The notes beneath the pieces were generated by a model. That model worked only from the letters and a program-made list of their open reading frames with translations. It was not told the DNA's origin and searched no databases. Shown in pieces: positions 1 through 7,596 of a stretch of DNA of 63,069 nt. Numbering within the stretch: the first letter of the stretch is position 1; the number at the start of each line of letters is the position of its first letter. The stretch is from JAGBWK01 sp964544595 (GTDB taxonomy: Bacteria > Bacteroidota > Bacteroidia > Bacteroidales > Muribaculaceae). The position numbers and the translations under genes were made by a program. The stretch lies in NCBI GenBank assembly GCA_964544595.1, contig CAZJBM010000015.1:1-63069 (forward strand). Direction: 5' to 3'.

Positions 1-104
1 GCCGTCGCTCGGTCACAATGCGACGGCATTGCTCCCTCCCGTCGCCTCCAAAATCCCTCCGAGATATGTGACCTCAGCGTTAACATATTTTATGGGACAG
101 GCTC
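1..104. mobile_element. Insertion-sequence end, partial (IS5-like)
   Basis: One terminus of an insertion sequence that continues off the left edge. The tip, read inward from 104, begins GAGCCTGTCCCATAAAAT and the first 33 bases match the element end at 62.86 kb (3 differences). The first 56 bases also match the miniature copy at 49.59 kb. The tip is followed by TAA at 105-107, and the other two copies are also bordered by TTA/TAA, so a 3-base TNA-type target duplication is likely, as in some IS5-family groups. Bases 1-27 contain a 7-bp inverted repeat (GCCGTCG/CGACGGC). No transposase frame can be read here. The tip lies 14 bases beyond the stop codon of the U32 gene. Confidence 0.65.
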
Positions 105-118
105 TAAGCAGATGAAGG

Positions 119-1960
119 TCAGGTAGTAGTGACTGTCATTTGGCAACGGGAGCAGTCGAAGTCGAGGCGATAGGTAAAGTTAGCGCCGCGTAGATAGAGC
201 GGTCTTTTATCGACAGGGCAAGGATTGTCTTTCAGACACTTACCCAGCTCGCGGCGAAGGCAGTAGCGAGTTGTCATCACTCTGATGCCTTTACCTTTTT
301 TCCCTGAAATCTCAATCGCGTCATCAACTTCCGCGGCTCCGCGCTCCATATAGAATTCACGGGCCAGTCTATTGGCCACATTGTCGTGGCGGTCGATTTT
401 CATGCCGCGGAATAATTCGCTATCAGCCGTGGATTTGTCGCGGAAGCGGGCTATCGATACGGGGGTGACACACTCCAATTCGGCCAGCAGCGCGCCGACA
501 AGCTCACGACGCAGCGCGCTCAGCACCGATGCGGGTACAAACCAGTCACCAACCTCATCTCTAAATCCCGACAGGGAGAATATCGTTCCGCCCAACTTGC
601 TCAATTGCTGACGACGATAACCATCATCTGGCTTTTTTGCAGGCTGTGGCTCGCAAGGAAGCGTCACCGCAACCTCCCCGTAGCCATCAATCTTTCCGCT
701 AAGTTCAATCAACCCAGAGGATCGCACCAGCCTGCACGACATTTCGATCGGTATAAGACGCGTAGCAGTCGATCCGGATAATTTGTCCTCCCACCGCTTA
801 TCATACGTGCGATACAGCGCTGTACCTTTGGGAAGCGCGACAGGCTCCTGCAATGATAGTCTCCCACCCTCAGCGCGGTTGACTCGAAAGCCGCCTGAGA
901 GGCCGTCGGGCGTGATATAACTGAGGCCGTCGCCATTAGCGATTTCGGCCGATGGCCTCGTATCGAGGATTTTTCCTTTTGAGGCAACAACGGTGCCTAT
1001 CATTTCGCCCAAAGCCTTCGGGGTGTCAAATCCCGCGAGCGACTTATTATCCCCTTTCCGCAAGAAATAGGGAGTGAACTCGCGGTTGAACGACTTATTT
1101 AACCGCGGAGTAAACGCGACCGCCGAGACTCCGCGCGACGGTCGGCAGTAACGGTCGGGGTTGGCCGCGATGATCTTGTCGAGTGCGCTTCTGTAGGCCG
1201 CAACAACATTTTTGACGTACGACGTGTCTTTAAGGCGACCTTCGATTTTAAACGATCTAACCCCCGCGTCGGCCATTTCGGCCAACGACTCAAGGCGGCG
1301 CATATCTTTGAGCGACAAATAGTGTTTCCGCCGCCCTAACAAGTGGCCATCGGAGTCGAGCAAATCGTAAGGCAAGCGGCACATCTGGGCACATTCGCCG
1401 CGATTGGCGCTTCGCCCATTCTGCACGAAACTCGCTTGACAATCACCGCTGTAGCAGACGCATAGTGCTCCGTGGACAAATGCCTCGACCGGCACCGTCA
1501 CAGCTTCGCAAATACTCCTAAGCTCTTCGAGGCTCAACTCGCGGGCAACGACAATCTGCTCGAATCCGAGGGAGGCGAGTCGGCGCGCCTTGTCGGGCGT
1601 ATGCGTGTCGCATTGGGTCGACGCATGGAGAGGTATAGGGGGAATATTCATCTTCAATAGCGCCATGTCCTGCACGATGAGCGCGTCGACCCCTATCTTA
1701 TACAGCTCTGTCACCATCGCCTCCACATCCTGAATCTCGTTGTCGTAAATAATAGTGTTGACGGTGACATAGATTTTCACTCCGTAAGGTCGGGCAAAGG
1801 CCACAAGCTCGCGAAGATCGTCGATAGAGTTTGTGGCTTTGCTTCGCGCACCGTGGCTCGGGGCACCGATATACACCGCGTCGGCGCCATGAAGTATGGC
1901 TTCTTTGGCTGTAGCCAAGTCGCGGGCGGGAGCAAGAAGTTCGAGTGACTGTAAGTTCAT
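119..1960 (-). CDS. U32-family protein (RlhA/TrhP-like RNA hydroxylation enzyme)
   Basis: 613 aa. The N-terminal half is a U32 TIM-barrel (LLAPARDLATAKEAI at 8-22). A cysteine cluster at C167, C169, C174, C190 and C194 sits in the family signature around VHGALCVCYSGDC. The C-terminal part has further cysteines (CLKDNPC, CSRC). The family is classed with peptidases, but the studied E. coli members RlhA (about 650 aa) and TrhP (about 450 aa) take part in 5-hydroxycytidine formation in 23S rRNA and 5-hydroxyuridine formation in tRNA with iron-sulfur chemistry. The length and extra C-terminal domain favour the RlhA side, by inference. It is the last gene of a three-gene operon; its ATG overlaps the preceding stop codon in an ATGA. 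Confidence 0.88.
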   Translation of the reverse strand: MNLQSLELLAPARDLATAKEAILHGADAVYIGAPSHGARSKATNSIDDLRELVAFARPYGVKIYVTVNTIIYDNEIQDVEAMVTELYKIGVDALIVQDMALLKMNIPPIPLHASTQCDTHTPDKARRLASLGFEQIVVARELSLEELRSICEAVTVPVEAFVHGALCVCYSGDCQASFVQNGRSANRGECAQMCRLPYDLLDSDGHLLGRRKHYLSLKDMRRLESLAEMADAGVRSFKIEGRLKDTSYVKNVVAAYRSALDKIIAANPDRYCRPSRGVSAVAFTPRLNKSFNREFTPYFLRKGDNKSLAGFDTPKALGEMIGTVVASKGKILDTRPSAEIANGDGLSYITPDGLSGGFRVNRAEGGRLSLQEPVALPKGTALYRTYDKRWEDKLSGSTATRLIPIEMSCRLVRSSGLIELSGKIDGYGEVAVTLPCEPQPAKKPDDGYRRQQLSKLGGTIFSLSGFRDEVGDWFVPASVLSALRRELVGALLAELECVTPVSIARFRDKSTADSELFRGMKIDRHDNVANRLAREFYMERGAAEVDDAIEISGKKGKGIRVMTTRYCLRRELGKCLKDNPCPVDKRPLYLRGANFTYRLDFDCSRCQMTVTTT

Positions 1961-2769
1961 TTCATTTCATCTAAGATTGAGAACGCCATATCGCGCCCGG
2001 CGTCGATAAGCGCCGGAACGTGCGCGTCGCTGTTGACCAGTATCGTCACGCCGCTGTCGAGCAATCGCTTCCAGTATGCTCTGGAAGGGAAATATCGCCC
2101 CATGTCCGCAGCTATCTTCGTGTTGATTTCAACCACGTAACCTGCTGCTATTATCTTATCGATCAGCTCATTGACAAGGGAGAAATACCAACCCTCGTCC
2201 TCTATGCCCGGGGAATATTGAGAGGCGTTGCATCCTATCTTATCAAGATGCCCCACTATATCAAATCCGCCCTCCTCAACCATCATTATCGACTGCTCGT
2301 AGAATTTCTCTACCACATAGCGAATATCGTCGCCGAAATAGCGGCACATTTTCTCCTTGAACGCCGGGAAACGTCCGTCGACATCGATAAATCGGCCCGA
2401 CCGATCGGGCACGAAATGCACCGAGCTGATAGAGTAGTCAAGGTTGAGCGACGCGAAGTAGTCATTCGACGCGCCCCACTGCTTGCCAAGATAATCTATC
2501 TCCATGCCGCGGTAAAAACTGCAGCGGTCACCATACTCGTCGCGTATACGGTAAAACTCGCGGTCGTAGTCAGCGACATGGCCGCGGGTCATATTGCATG
2601 GCGACTCTATTGGCACAGGGCTATGGGGCGTGAAGCCATAATGGGTGAATCCGCGCCTGAGCACTTCGCGCGCGAAAGCTTCCATCTGTGCGCGTCCGTC
2701 GCAAAACTCGGTATGGGAGTGGAAATTATATCGTCGGCTATCGCCTAAATCCTTTATAATTTCAATCAT
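1957..2769 (-). CDS. PHP-domain phosphatase, histidinol-phosphatase family
   Basis: 270 aa, a complete PHP metal-dependent phosphoesterase. The metal site is visible in order: H17 and H19 (NFHSHTE), H43 and H49, E90 (RGMEID), H118 (SSVHF), H174 (GHLDK), and D248/H250 (NSDAH). Size and motif order match the HisK-type histidinol-phosphate phosphatase, which makes histidinol from histidinol phosphate. No other his gene is nearby, so the real substrate may be another small phosphate ester. Both gene borders are 4-base ATGA overlaps, which indicates translational coupling with the genes on each side. Confidence 0.85.
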   Translation of the reverse strand: MIEIIKDLGDSRRYNFHSHTEFCDGRAQMEAFAREVLRRGFTHYGFTPHSPVPIESPCNMTRGHVADYDREFYRIRDEYGDRCSFYRGMEIDYLGKQWGASNDYFASLNLDYSISSVHFVPDRSGRFIDVDGRFPAFKEKMCRYFGDDIRYVVEKFYEQSIMMVEEGGFDIVGHLDKIGCNASQYSPGIEDEGWYFSLVNELIDKIIAAGYVVEINTKIAADMGRYFPSRAYWKRLLDSGVTILVNSDAHVPALIDAGRDMAFSILDEMK

Positions 2770-4163
2770 AATGATTTCACAACATTATTACTCAATTCGC
2801 GAAGCGCGGCGCGGCCATTCTCCACTCTCCGCTCAAGCTGTCTGATGTCGCCCGCGACCGAAGTGTCGCCCGAGCCGTAAGCCTCGCGCAGCCGCGCAAG
2901 CTCGCTCTCGAGATCCTGAAAGTCGGCGAGCGCGTTGAGATACGTCGCCATAGCGTCGCGGGCCGAGTCGGGAAGTTGGTCGAAGTTTTTAGCCACTTTG
3001 CCGTCGGGCATCGTGAATTCAAATTGAGTTTCCTCAACCATCGCCGCAGGCTTCACCGCGGCGATTTTCCGGATATATTCCGTGTAGTCTTCATCGTCCT
3101 GCGTGTCGGCGATCGAAGCGATGCGCGCCCGGCTCATCAGGTCGGGGCTGTCAATATCAATGTTCTTTCGCAGGTCGGATGGGATAAACATATATATCGT
3201 CACCATTCCCTCTATCTGATTGCGGTCGGTAGCCCACCAGCCTATGCCGGTGGTTTCATCAATGGCGAGCATATAATCATTGAACGGCGAGTTGTAGGGC
3301 ATACCGATATTCTGAGGGGGGAGAAAACCGTCGCCGTTGTCGCGGGTGATGAATATGTCGTAGCCACCAAGCGACTCGTCGTTGTCGGCCGCGAAATAGA
3401 GCGTCTGACCGTCGGGCATTAGAAACGGATAATTGGCCACGCCGCCGAGGCTGAGATTGTCACCGAGGGGTTGAGGAGTATCCCATGTGTCGTCGTTAAG
3501 CCAATGGGTGACAAGCAGATTAGTGCTTCCGTCGGCAGAGGGGTCGTAGTCGGCATAGATGAGCGTATGGCCATCCTCGCTACGGAAAACCGTTCCTCCG
3601 TTATCCTCTATATCCATCGGAAGATCGGTCAGTGGTCGTATCGATCCGCTCTCAGGCGTAAGGCGGTAAGCCTTGAAGAAGCTTTCGGCATCGACATTTA
3701 TCGAATCGATAATCACTATGTCCTCAACTCGCTCAAGCATAGTGCGCATTATGCCTACTTGACGCCCTACCTGAGCGGCAAGTGGATTGTCGGCCGAGCC
3801 TTTCGCTTTAGCCTTAAGGGTCTTGTATTCATTGACAAGCGACTGAGCCTCATCTGGGCGGTAATCGAGAATGGCAATCTCGGCGAGCGAAGCGGCCGCG
3901 TCGGGGTTGCCTTTTGACTTAGCAAGTTTGTAATACTCCTTTGCCGCGGCTTCGTCGCCGAGCATATCGCGACAAATAGCGTGGAGATAAAACATCGCCG
4001 AATTCTTAGGCTGGGCTTTGCATATTGAGTCGGTCAGCGAGGACGCCGCCTCGATTTCTCCATCGTAATATAGATTCCAGGCGTCGTCGGCCGTGCGAGC
4101 GTTTATCGTCAACGCACTCAACACGGCTACAATCGCCGATATGCAGTTTCTGAAACGGTTCAT
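2766..4163 (-). CDS. Secreted TPR / PD40 beta-propeller protein
   Basis: 465 aa from the chosen ATG at 4163 (MNRFRNC), which puts a signal sequence (CISAIVAVLSALTINA) at the N-terminus; an in-frame start at 4199 only adds 12 polar residues before it. TPR-like helices follow at about 25-110. Then come PD40/WD40-like propeller repeats with the typical phrases FLMPDGQTLYFAADND and GGYDIF. The C-terminal helical segment (about 390-460) is rich in E, R and A and may be coiled coil. Proteins of this build are common in the Bacteroidota envelope and include peripheral gliding/type IX secretion partners, but I cannot assign a function. First gene of the operon that runs to 119. Confidence 0.8.
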   Translation of the reverse strand: MNRFRNCISAIVAVLSALTINARTADDAWNLYYDGEIEAASSLTDSICKAQPKNSAMFYLHAICRDMLGDEAAAKEYYKLAKSKGNPDAAASLAEIAILDYRPDEAQSLVNEYKTLKAKAKGSADNPLAAQVGRQVGIMRTMLERVEDIVIIDSINVDAESFFKAYRLTPESGSIRPLTDLPMDIEDNGGTVFRSEDGHTLIYADYDPSADGSTNLLVTHWLNDDTWDTPQPLGDNLSLGGVANYPFLMPDGQTLYFAADNDESLGGYDIFITRDNGDGFLPPQNIGMPYNSPFNDYMLAIDETTGIGWWATDRNQIEGMVTIYMFIPSDLRKNIDIDSPDLMSRARIASIADTQDDEDYTEYIRKIAAVKPAAMVEETQFEFTMPDGKVAKNFDQLPDSARDAMATYLNALADFQDLESELARLREAYGSGDTSVAGDIRQLERRVENGRAALRELSNNVVKSL

Positions 4164-4231
4164 CTTACATGAAGGTTGATTGCTTGTTATTAATCGCAAA
4201 ATTAGTTATTTTTCCGTTATTAAGAAAAAAA

Positions 4232-4258
4232 TTGCACAAAATGCTCGTTTTTGTGCAA
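4232..4258. promoter_or_regulatory. Perfect inverted repeat over the ptb -33 element
   Basis: TTGCACAAAA at 4232-4241 and its exact complement TTTTGTGCAA at 4249-4258 enclose 7 bases. The right arm contains the TTTG (4250-4253) that serves as the -33 element of the ptb promoter. It is therefore either an operator for a dimeric regulator or a hairpin terminator shared by this divergent intergenic region. Position favours an operator. Confidence 0.45.
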
Positions 4259-4283
4259 AATTCTCGATTTTTTATTAAATTTG
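4250..4283 (+). promoter_or_regulatory. Promoter of ptb-buk
   Basis: TTTG at 4250-4253, 22 bases, then TAAATTTG at 4276-4283: a Bacteroidota-type -33/-7 pair. It leaves a leader of roughly 100 bases before the ptb ATG, which contains a small CAGCG/CGCTG hairpin at 4312-4325. Confidence 0.6.
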
Positions 4284-4389
4284 CGTTTGAAAAAAGACCA
4301 TGAAAAACGTGCAGCGTTCACGCTGACCTGAACTACCTTACACATCGTAGCCGATCGGCGTAAGCCGCACCAAAAACTATTAGCAGGAT

Positions 4390-5292
4390 ATGGAAAAAGT
4401 TAACAATTTCGCAGAAATGATCAGACTGCTGCGCAACCGTGACAACCGCAAGAAAGTAGCTATCGCATGGGGATCCGACGCCTCGACCCAGAGAGCGGTG
4501 GAAATGGCTCTTGAAGCCGGCTTCATACATGCCGTGTTCGTGGGCTGCGAGGAGCAGATACGCAAGTTGCCTCAGCTCATGCAGTATGCCGAACATATAA
4601 CTTTCGTTCCCGCCTCTGACCCCGACGACGCCGCCATAAAGGCCGTCGAAGTCATCAAGAAAGGCGAAGCCGACATCCTCATGAAAGGCATGATCAACAC
4701 CGACAACCTCCTGCGCGCCATCATCGACAAAGAGCATGGCATTCTCCCCAAAGGCTCCGTCATGACCCACATGGCTTGCGCCGAAGTGCCGGGCCACAAA
4801 AAACTTCTCATATTCTCCGACTCAGCCGCTATCCCCTACCCCACTCCCGAGCAGCGCGCCGAGCAAATACGCATCATGGCATACATTATCAGAGGCTTAG
4901 GCGGCACATTGCCGAAAATCGCCCTCGTTCACTGCTCGGAGAAAGTCAGCGAAAAGCACTTCCCCTTCACTGCCGACTACCGCGATAAGGTGCAGCAGGC
5001 CGCTGAAGGTAAATTCGGCGATATACTGCTCGACGGCCCCCTCGACGTGAAGTGCGCGTTTTCGTTCCATGCCCTTGAAGCCAAAGGGCTCCACTCTCCC
5101 CTTCAGGGCGACGCCGACGGCGTCATCTTCCCCGACATCCTCGCCGCTAACGCTTTCTACAAGACCCTCACCCTATTTGCCGGAGCGCAGATTGCCGGGC
5201 TGCTCAAGGGCGCGCTCGCATCGATTGTGCTCCCCTCCCGCGGCGACACCCACGAATCCAAGTTCTACTCCCTCGGGCTCGCCGCTCTCTGA
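4390..5292 (+). CDS. ptb: Phosphate butyryltransferase (phosphotransacylase family)
   Basis: 300 aa, the usual length of phosphate butyryl/acetyltransferases of the PTA_PTB family. Recognisable parts are DILMKGMINTDNLLRA near residue 95, the SDSAAIPYPT segment near 143, and the C-terminal GDADGVIFPDI and GAQIAGLLKGA. It exchanges acyl-CoA and phosphate to give an acyl phosphate, which the downstream butyrate kinase converts to the acid with ATP gain. The butyrate kinase partner, rather than ackA, is the reason for calling it ptb. In Bacteroidales the natural acyl group is not settled and may be branched-chain. Confidence 0.9.
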   Translation: MEKVNNFAEMIRLLRNRDNRKKVAIAWGSDASTQRAVEMALEAGFIHAVFVGCEEQIRKLPQLMQYAEHITFVPASDPDDAAIKAVEVIKKGEADILMKGMINTDNLLRAIIDKEHGILPKGSVMTHMACAEVPGHKKLLIFSDSAAIPYPTPEQRAEQIRIMAYIIRGLGGTLPKIALVHCSEKVSEKHFPFTADYRDKVQQAAEGKFGDILLDGPLDVKCAFSFHALEAKGLHSPLQGDADGVIFPDILAANAFYKTLTLFAGAQIAGLLKGALASIVLPSRGDTHESKFYSLGLAAL

Positions 5293-5371
5293 TTTTTCCG
5301 GATAGAGGGCAACGCCTTCCGCTCCTTTCTCCAGGCCATTTAAGTATCACAACCCGACAATACTTACTCGA

Positions 5372-6433
5372 ATGTACAATATATTAGTAATAAATCCAGG
5401 CTCAACCTCAACCAAAATCGCCGTTTACAACGACGAGAAGTGCCTTTTTGTCAAGTCAATTCCTCACACCGCCGATGAGCTGAAGCAGTTTGTCCGCGTG
5501 GCCGACCAGTATGAGTACCGCAAAAATCTTATTCTCGATGAGCTGAAGGCCAACGACCTCGACATGGACTTCGACGCCGTTGTGGGCCGAGGCGGTCTCG
5601 CCAAGCCTGTCGAGGGGGGCGTTTACCGTATCAACGAGCAGATGAAAGAGGATATGCGCAATGCCGAGCACCAGCACGCCTGCGACCTCGGATGCATCCT
5701 CGCCCACGACATCGCCGCCATTAAAGGCGGTTGCCCCAGCTTCGTGGCCGATCCAGGAACGGTTGATGAGCTTTGCGACTACGCCCGTATCAGCGGCTCC
5801 CCGCTGATGAATCGTATATGTATATGGCATGCGCTCAACCAGCGCGCCGTGGCTCGCCGATACTGCAAGAAAATTGGCCGTCGCTACGAGGATATGAATC
5901 TTATAATCTGCCACCTCGGCGGAGGCATCTCCGTGGCAGCCCACGACCATGGCCGCGCGATCGACGCCAACAACGCGCTCGACGGCGAAGGCCCCTTCTC
6001 GCCCGAGCGCGCCGGTTCGCTCCCCGCAGCCGACCTTATCCACCTATGCTACTCAGGCCGCTACACCGAGGAGCAGCTTCTTAAACGCATCGCGGGAAAA
6101 GCCGGCCTCACGGCGCATCTCGGCACCAACGACGTGCGCGAAATAGAGCATCGCATTCAAGAGGGCGACGAGAAGGCGAAACTGATCCTCGACGCCATGA
6201 TTTACCACGTTGCGAAAGCGATAGCCTCGGAGGGAGCGGTTTTGTACGGCAAAGTGGATGCCATTCTCCTTACCGGCGGCATGGCATATTCGCAGTACAT
6301 CACAAGCAACCTTATCGAGCGTATCAAATTCCTGGCTCCGGTTCATATCTTCCCCGGCGAGGACGAGATGCTCGCGCTTGCTCAAAACGCTCTCGGAGTG
6401 CTCCGCGGCGAGCTCGTCGCCCGCGACTATTAA
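5372..6433 (+). CDS. buk: Butyrate kinase
   Basis: 353 aa, ASKHA-fold acid kinase. It shows the phosphate loop NPGSTSTKIAVY at 8-19, the GRGGL segment near 73, ICHLGGGISVAAHDHG near 180, and LLTGGMAYS near 298. It converts acyl phosphate plus ADP to carboxylate plus ATP. Length and motifs fit butyrate kinase and not acetate kinase, which is about 400 aa. It lies 79 bases after ptb on the same strand and is followed by a strong hairpin, so the two form one transcript. Confidence 0.92.
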   Translation: MYNILVINPGSTSTKIAVYNDEKCLFVKSIPHTADELKQFVRVADQYEYRKNLILDELKANDLDMDFDAVVGRGGLAKPVEGGVYRINEQMKEDMRNAEHQHACDLGCILAHDIAAIKGGCPSFVADPGTVDELCDYARISGSPLMNRICIWHALNQRAVARRYCKKIGRRYEDMNLIICHLGGGISVAAHDHGRAIDANNALDGEGPFSPERAGSLPAADLIHLCYSGRYTEEQLLKRIAGKAGLTAHLGTNDVREIEHRIQEGDEKAKLILDAMIYHVAKAIASEGAVLYGKVDAILLTGGMAYSQYITSNLIERIKFLAPVHIFPGEDEMLALAQNALGVLRGELVARDY

Positions 6434-6479
6434 TATCGTCTACATACCGCGAAAATTTCACGCGGATAACCTGCCTTAA

Positions 6480-6523
6480 CATCCCGACAACGCTCTGAAA
6501 AAAATCAGAGCATTGTCGGGATG
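6480..6523 (+). terminator. Hairpin after buk
   Basis: CATCCCGACAA and GCTCTGA (6480-6498) pair with TCAGAGC and TTGTCGGGATG (6505-6523), 18 base pairs with one mismatch and an A-rich loop. There is no clear run of T after it. Confidence 0.7.
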
Positions 6524-6558
6524 TATAATATACAACTCCATTTGCGCCTATTTTTTCT

Positions 6559-6590
6559 TTTGCATTTTCAAAATATAATCTTTATCTTTG
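6559..6590 (+). promoter_or_regulatory. Consensus promoter in front of a candidate RNA
   Basis: TTTG at 6559-6562, exactly 20 bases, TATCTTTG at 6583-6590: a full match to the Bacteroidota consensus. The nearest convincing start codon is about 400 bases away, so the promoter seems to drive a non-coding RNA or a very long leader. Expected start of transcription is about 6594-6597. Confidence 0.6.
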
Positions 6591-6594
6591 CGCA

Positions 6595-6904
6595 TAAATG
6601 TACCGCAAGAGTGCGGGCCAATTATCTTTCACAGCATCACGTTGGTGCTTTAGAAAGAGTTATTTTATAAGCGTTTCCCAAAACGTCATCTTCTTTCATC
6701 GAAAACCTGAGAAATTTTCTAAGCACAAGAAGACAATGGCGGTCGAAGCGCTCCGGTAGATTATTAGTCAACAATGCGAAGTAGTGTTGCAACTGCTTTA
6801 CGTTTACTATAGTCTAATACGTGGGCTTAAGACTGCTTATCTTAGTGCATAGGCAGTCTCAGGGCCTCGATGATAAGATAAGCGGGGATTGTTGCCCACG
6901 TTTA
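6595..6904 (+). ncRNA. Candidate structured RNA (6S-like or long leader)
   Basis: About 310 bases without a convincing reading frame, directly after a consensus promoter and dense in hairpins. Clear ones are CCGCA-AGAG-TGCGG (6603-6616); an extended imperfect stem around AATGCGAAGTAG/CTGCTTTACGTT in the 6745-6815 stretch; and a rod closed by ACGTGGGC (6819-6826) with GCCCACGT (6894-6901). Inside the rod GCTTATCTTA (6835-6844) pairs perfectly with TAAGATAAGC (6874-6883). A competing stem AGACTGC (6830-6836)/GCAGTCT (6853-6859) shares two bases with it, so two folds exclude each other. It might be a 6S-type RNA, or a leader controlling the small gene at 6988. I could not identify the family. 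Confidence 0.4.
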
Positions 6905-6987
6905 TTTCATATCTACCAACAAGCGCATTCGAGACTTTGAGAGCAACCATTGACCCACTCACTGCGCTACATAATTATTTTAAAACG

Positions 6988-7335
6988 ATGAAATTTCAAG
7001 ACCCCTCAATCAAGAAATTCAAACTTCCCTTCAATCAGAACATCAATCAGGCCACTCTTCTTCAGATTGCTAAAGAAAAATTCCCGGGATATGAGTCATA
7101 CACTCAAAATAATCTCGGAGGTAAATTTGTATGCATCAATAGGAATTCACTGTTTCGTGTCATGGTAAAAGTTAAACATAAACCGGCTAAGAACGAGTCA
7201 GTGGTGAGACTGGTGCTTAATTGCACTTTTCTCGGCACGCTATTGTCAGGACCGATTTGGGGAGCTATAGCTTACAAGGATTTTCTTGCAGAAACAGCAG
7301 AAACATTCAGAAGAGAATTAGAACGTCTTAACTGA
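6988..7335 (+). CDS. Small hypothetical protein
   Basis: 115 aa from the ATG at 6988 (MKFQDPSIKKF). The open frame extends upstream to 6889, but that part overlaps the closing stem of the candidate RNA and reads as non-coding. The protein is basic, with a hydrophobic stretch LNCTFLGTLLSGPIWGAIAY in the C-terminal third that could be one membrane segment, and ends in a charged helix. I recognise no family. The gene is AT-richer than its neighbours. It lies downstream of the structured region, which could be its leader. Confidence 0.55.
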   Translation: MKFQDPSIKKFKLPFNQNINQATLLQIAKEKFPGYESYTQNNLGGKFVCINRNSLFRVMVKVKHKPAKNESVVRLVLNCTFLGTLLSGPIWGAIAYKDFLAETAETFRRELERLN

Positions 7336-7358
7336 CATTTGATCATATCAAAGTCAGC

Positions 7359-7387
7359 TATGGCGCATACAAGACGTTGACGCCATA
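7359..7387. terminator. Weak inverted repeat after the small gene
   Basis: TATGGCG (7359-7365) and CGCCATA (7381-7387) with a 15-base loop, 24 bases after the stop codon. No T run; a possible end of transcript only. The rest of 7336-7482 shows nothing else. Confidence 0.25.
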
Positions 7388-7482
7388 TCTCTATACTCCA
7401 GACACATCTCAAAGGATGGATACAACTCCTTAATATCTTTAAAAAATCATAATCGGAAAAACCTCTTTTGAGAGTTTTTTGT

Positions 7483-7520
7483 TAAATTTGCACCCGGAAA
7501 TGGCATGATGCGTTTCCGGG
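7483..7520 (+). promoter_or_regulatory. gpmI -7 box and leader hairpin
   Basis: TAAATTTG at 7483-7490 is a good -7 box, but no TTTG lies at the right distance upstream. Immediately after it CCCGGAAA (7493-7500) pairs perfectly with TTTCCGGG (7513-7520), so the mRNA would begin with an 8-bp hairpin, about 75 bases ahead of the gpmI ATG. A 5' stem of this kind commonly protects an mRNA from decay. Confidence 0.45.
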
Positions 7521-7596
7521 CGCTGATTTTTTCATTTCAGTCCTCCAGTATGGCACAATAACTCTTACAAGCAATTTCAATTAAAATCTTACATAA

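Noticed and set aside
2020..2748. Long open frame on the plus strand inside the PHP phosphatase gene
   Set aside because: It mirrors a gene with a complete metal site, has no promoter or ribosome site of its own, and no recognisable protein. The same reasoning removes the long frames opposite gpmI (8068-9096), the lyase, SusC and buk.
4390..6433. Reading the pair as phosphate acetyltransferase and acetate kinase
   Set aside because: Lengths (300 and 353 aa) and kinase motifs fit Ptb and Buk.
6889..6987. N-terminal extension of the small hypothetical gene
   Set aside because: It overlaps the closing stem of the candidate RNA, and the residues do not look like protein; ATG 6988 is preferred.
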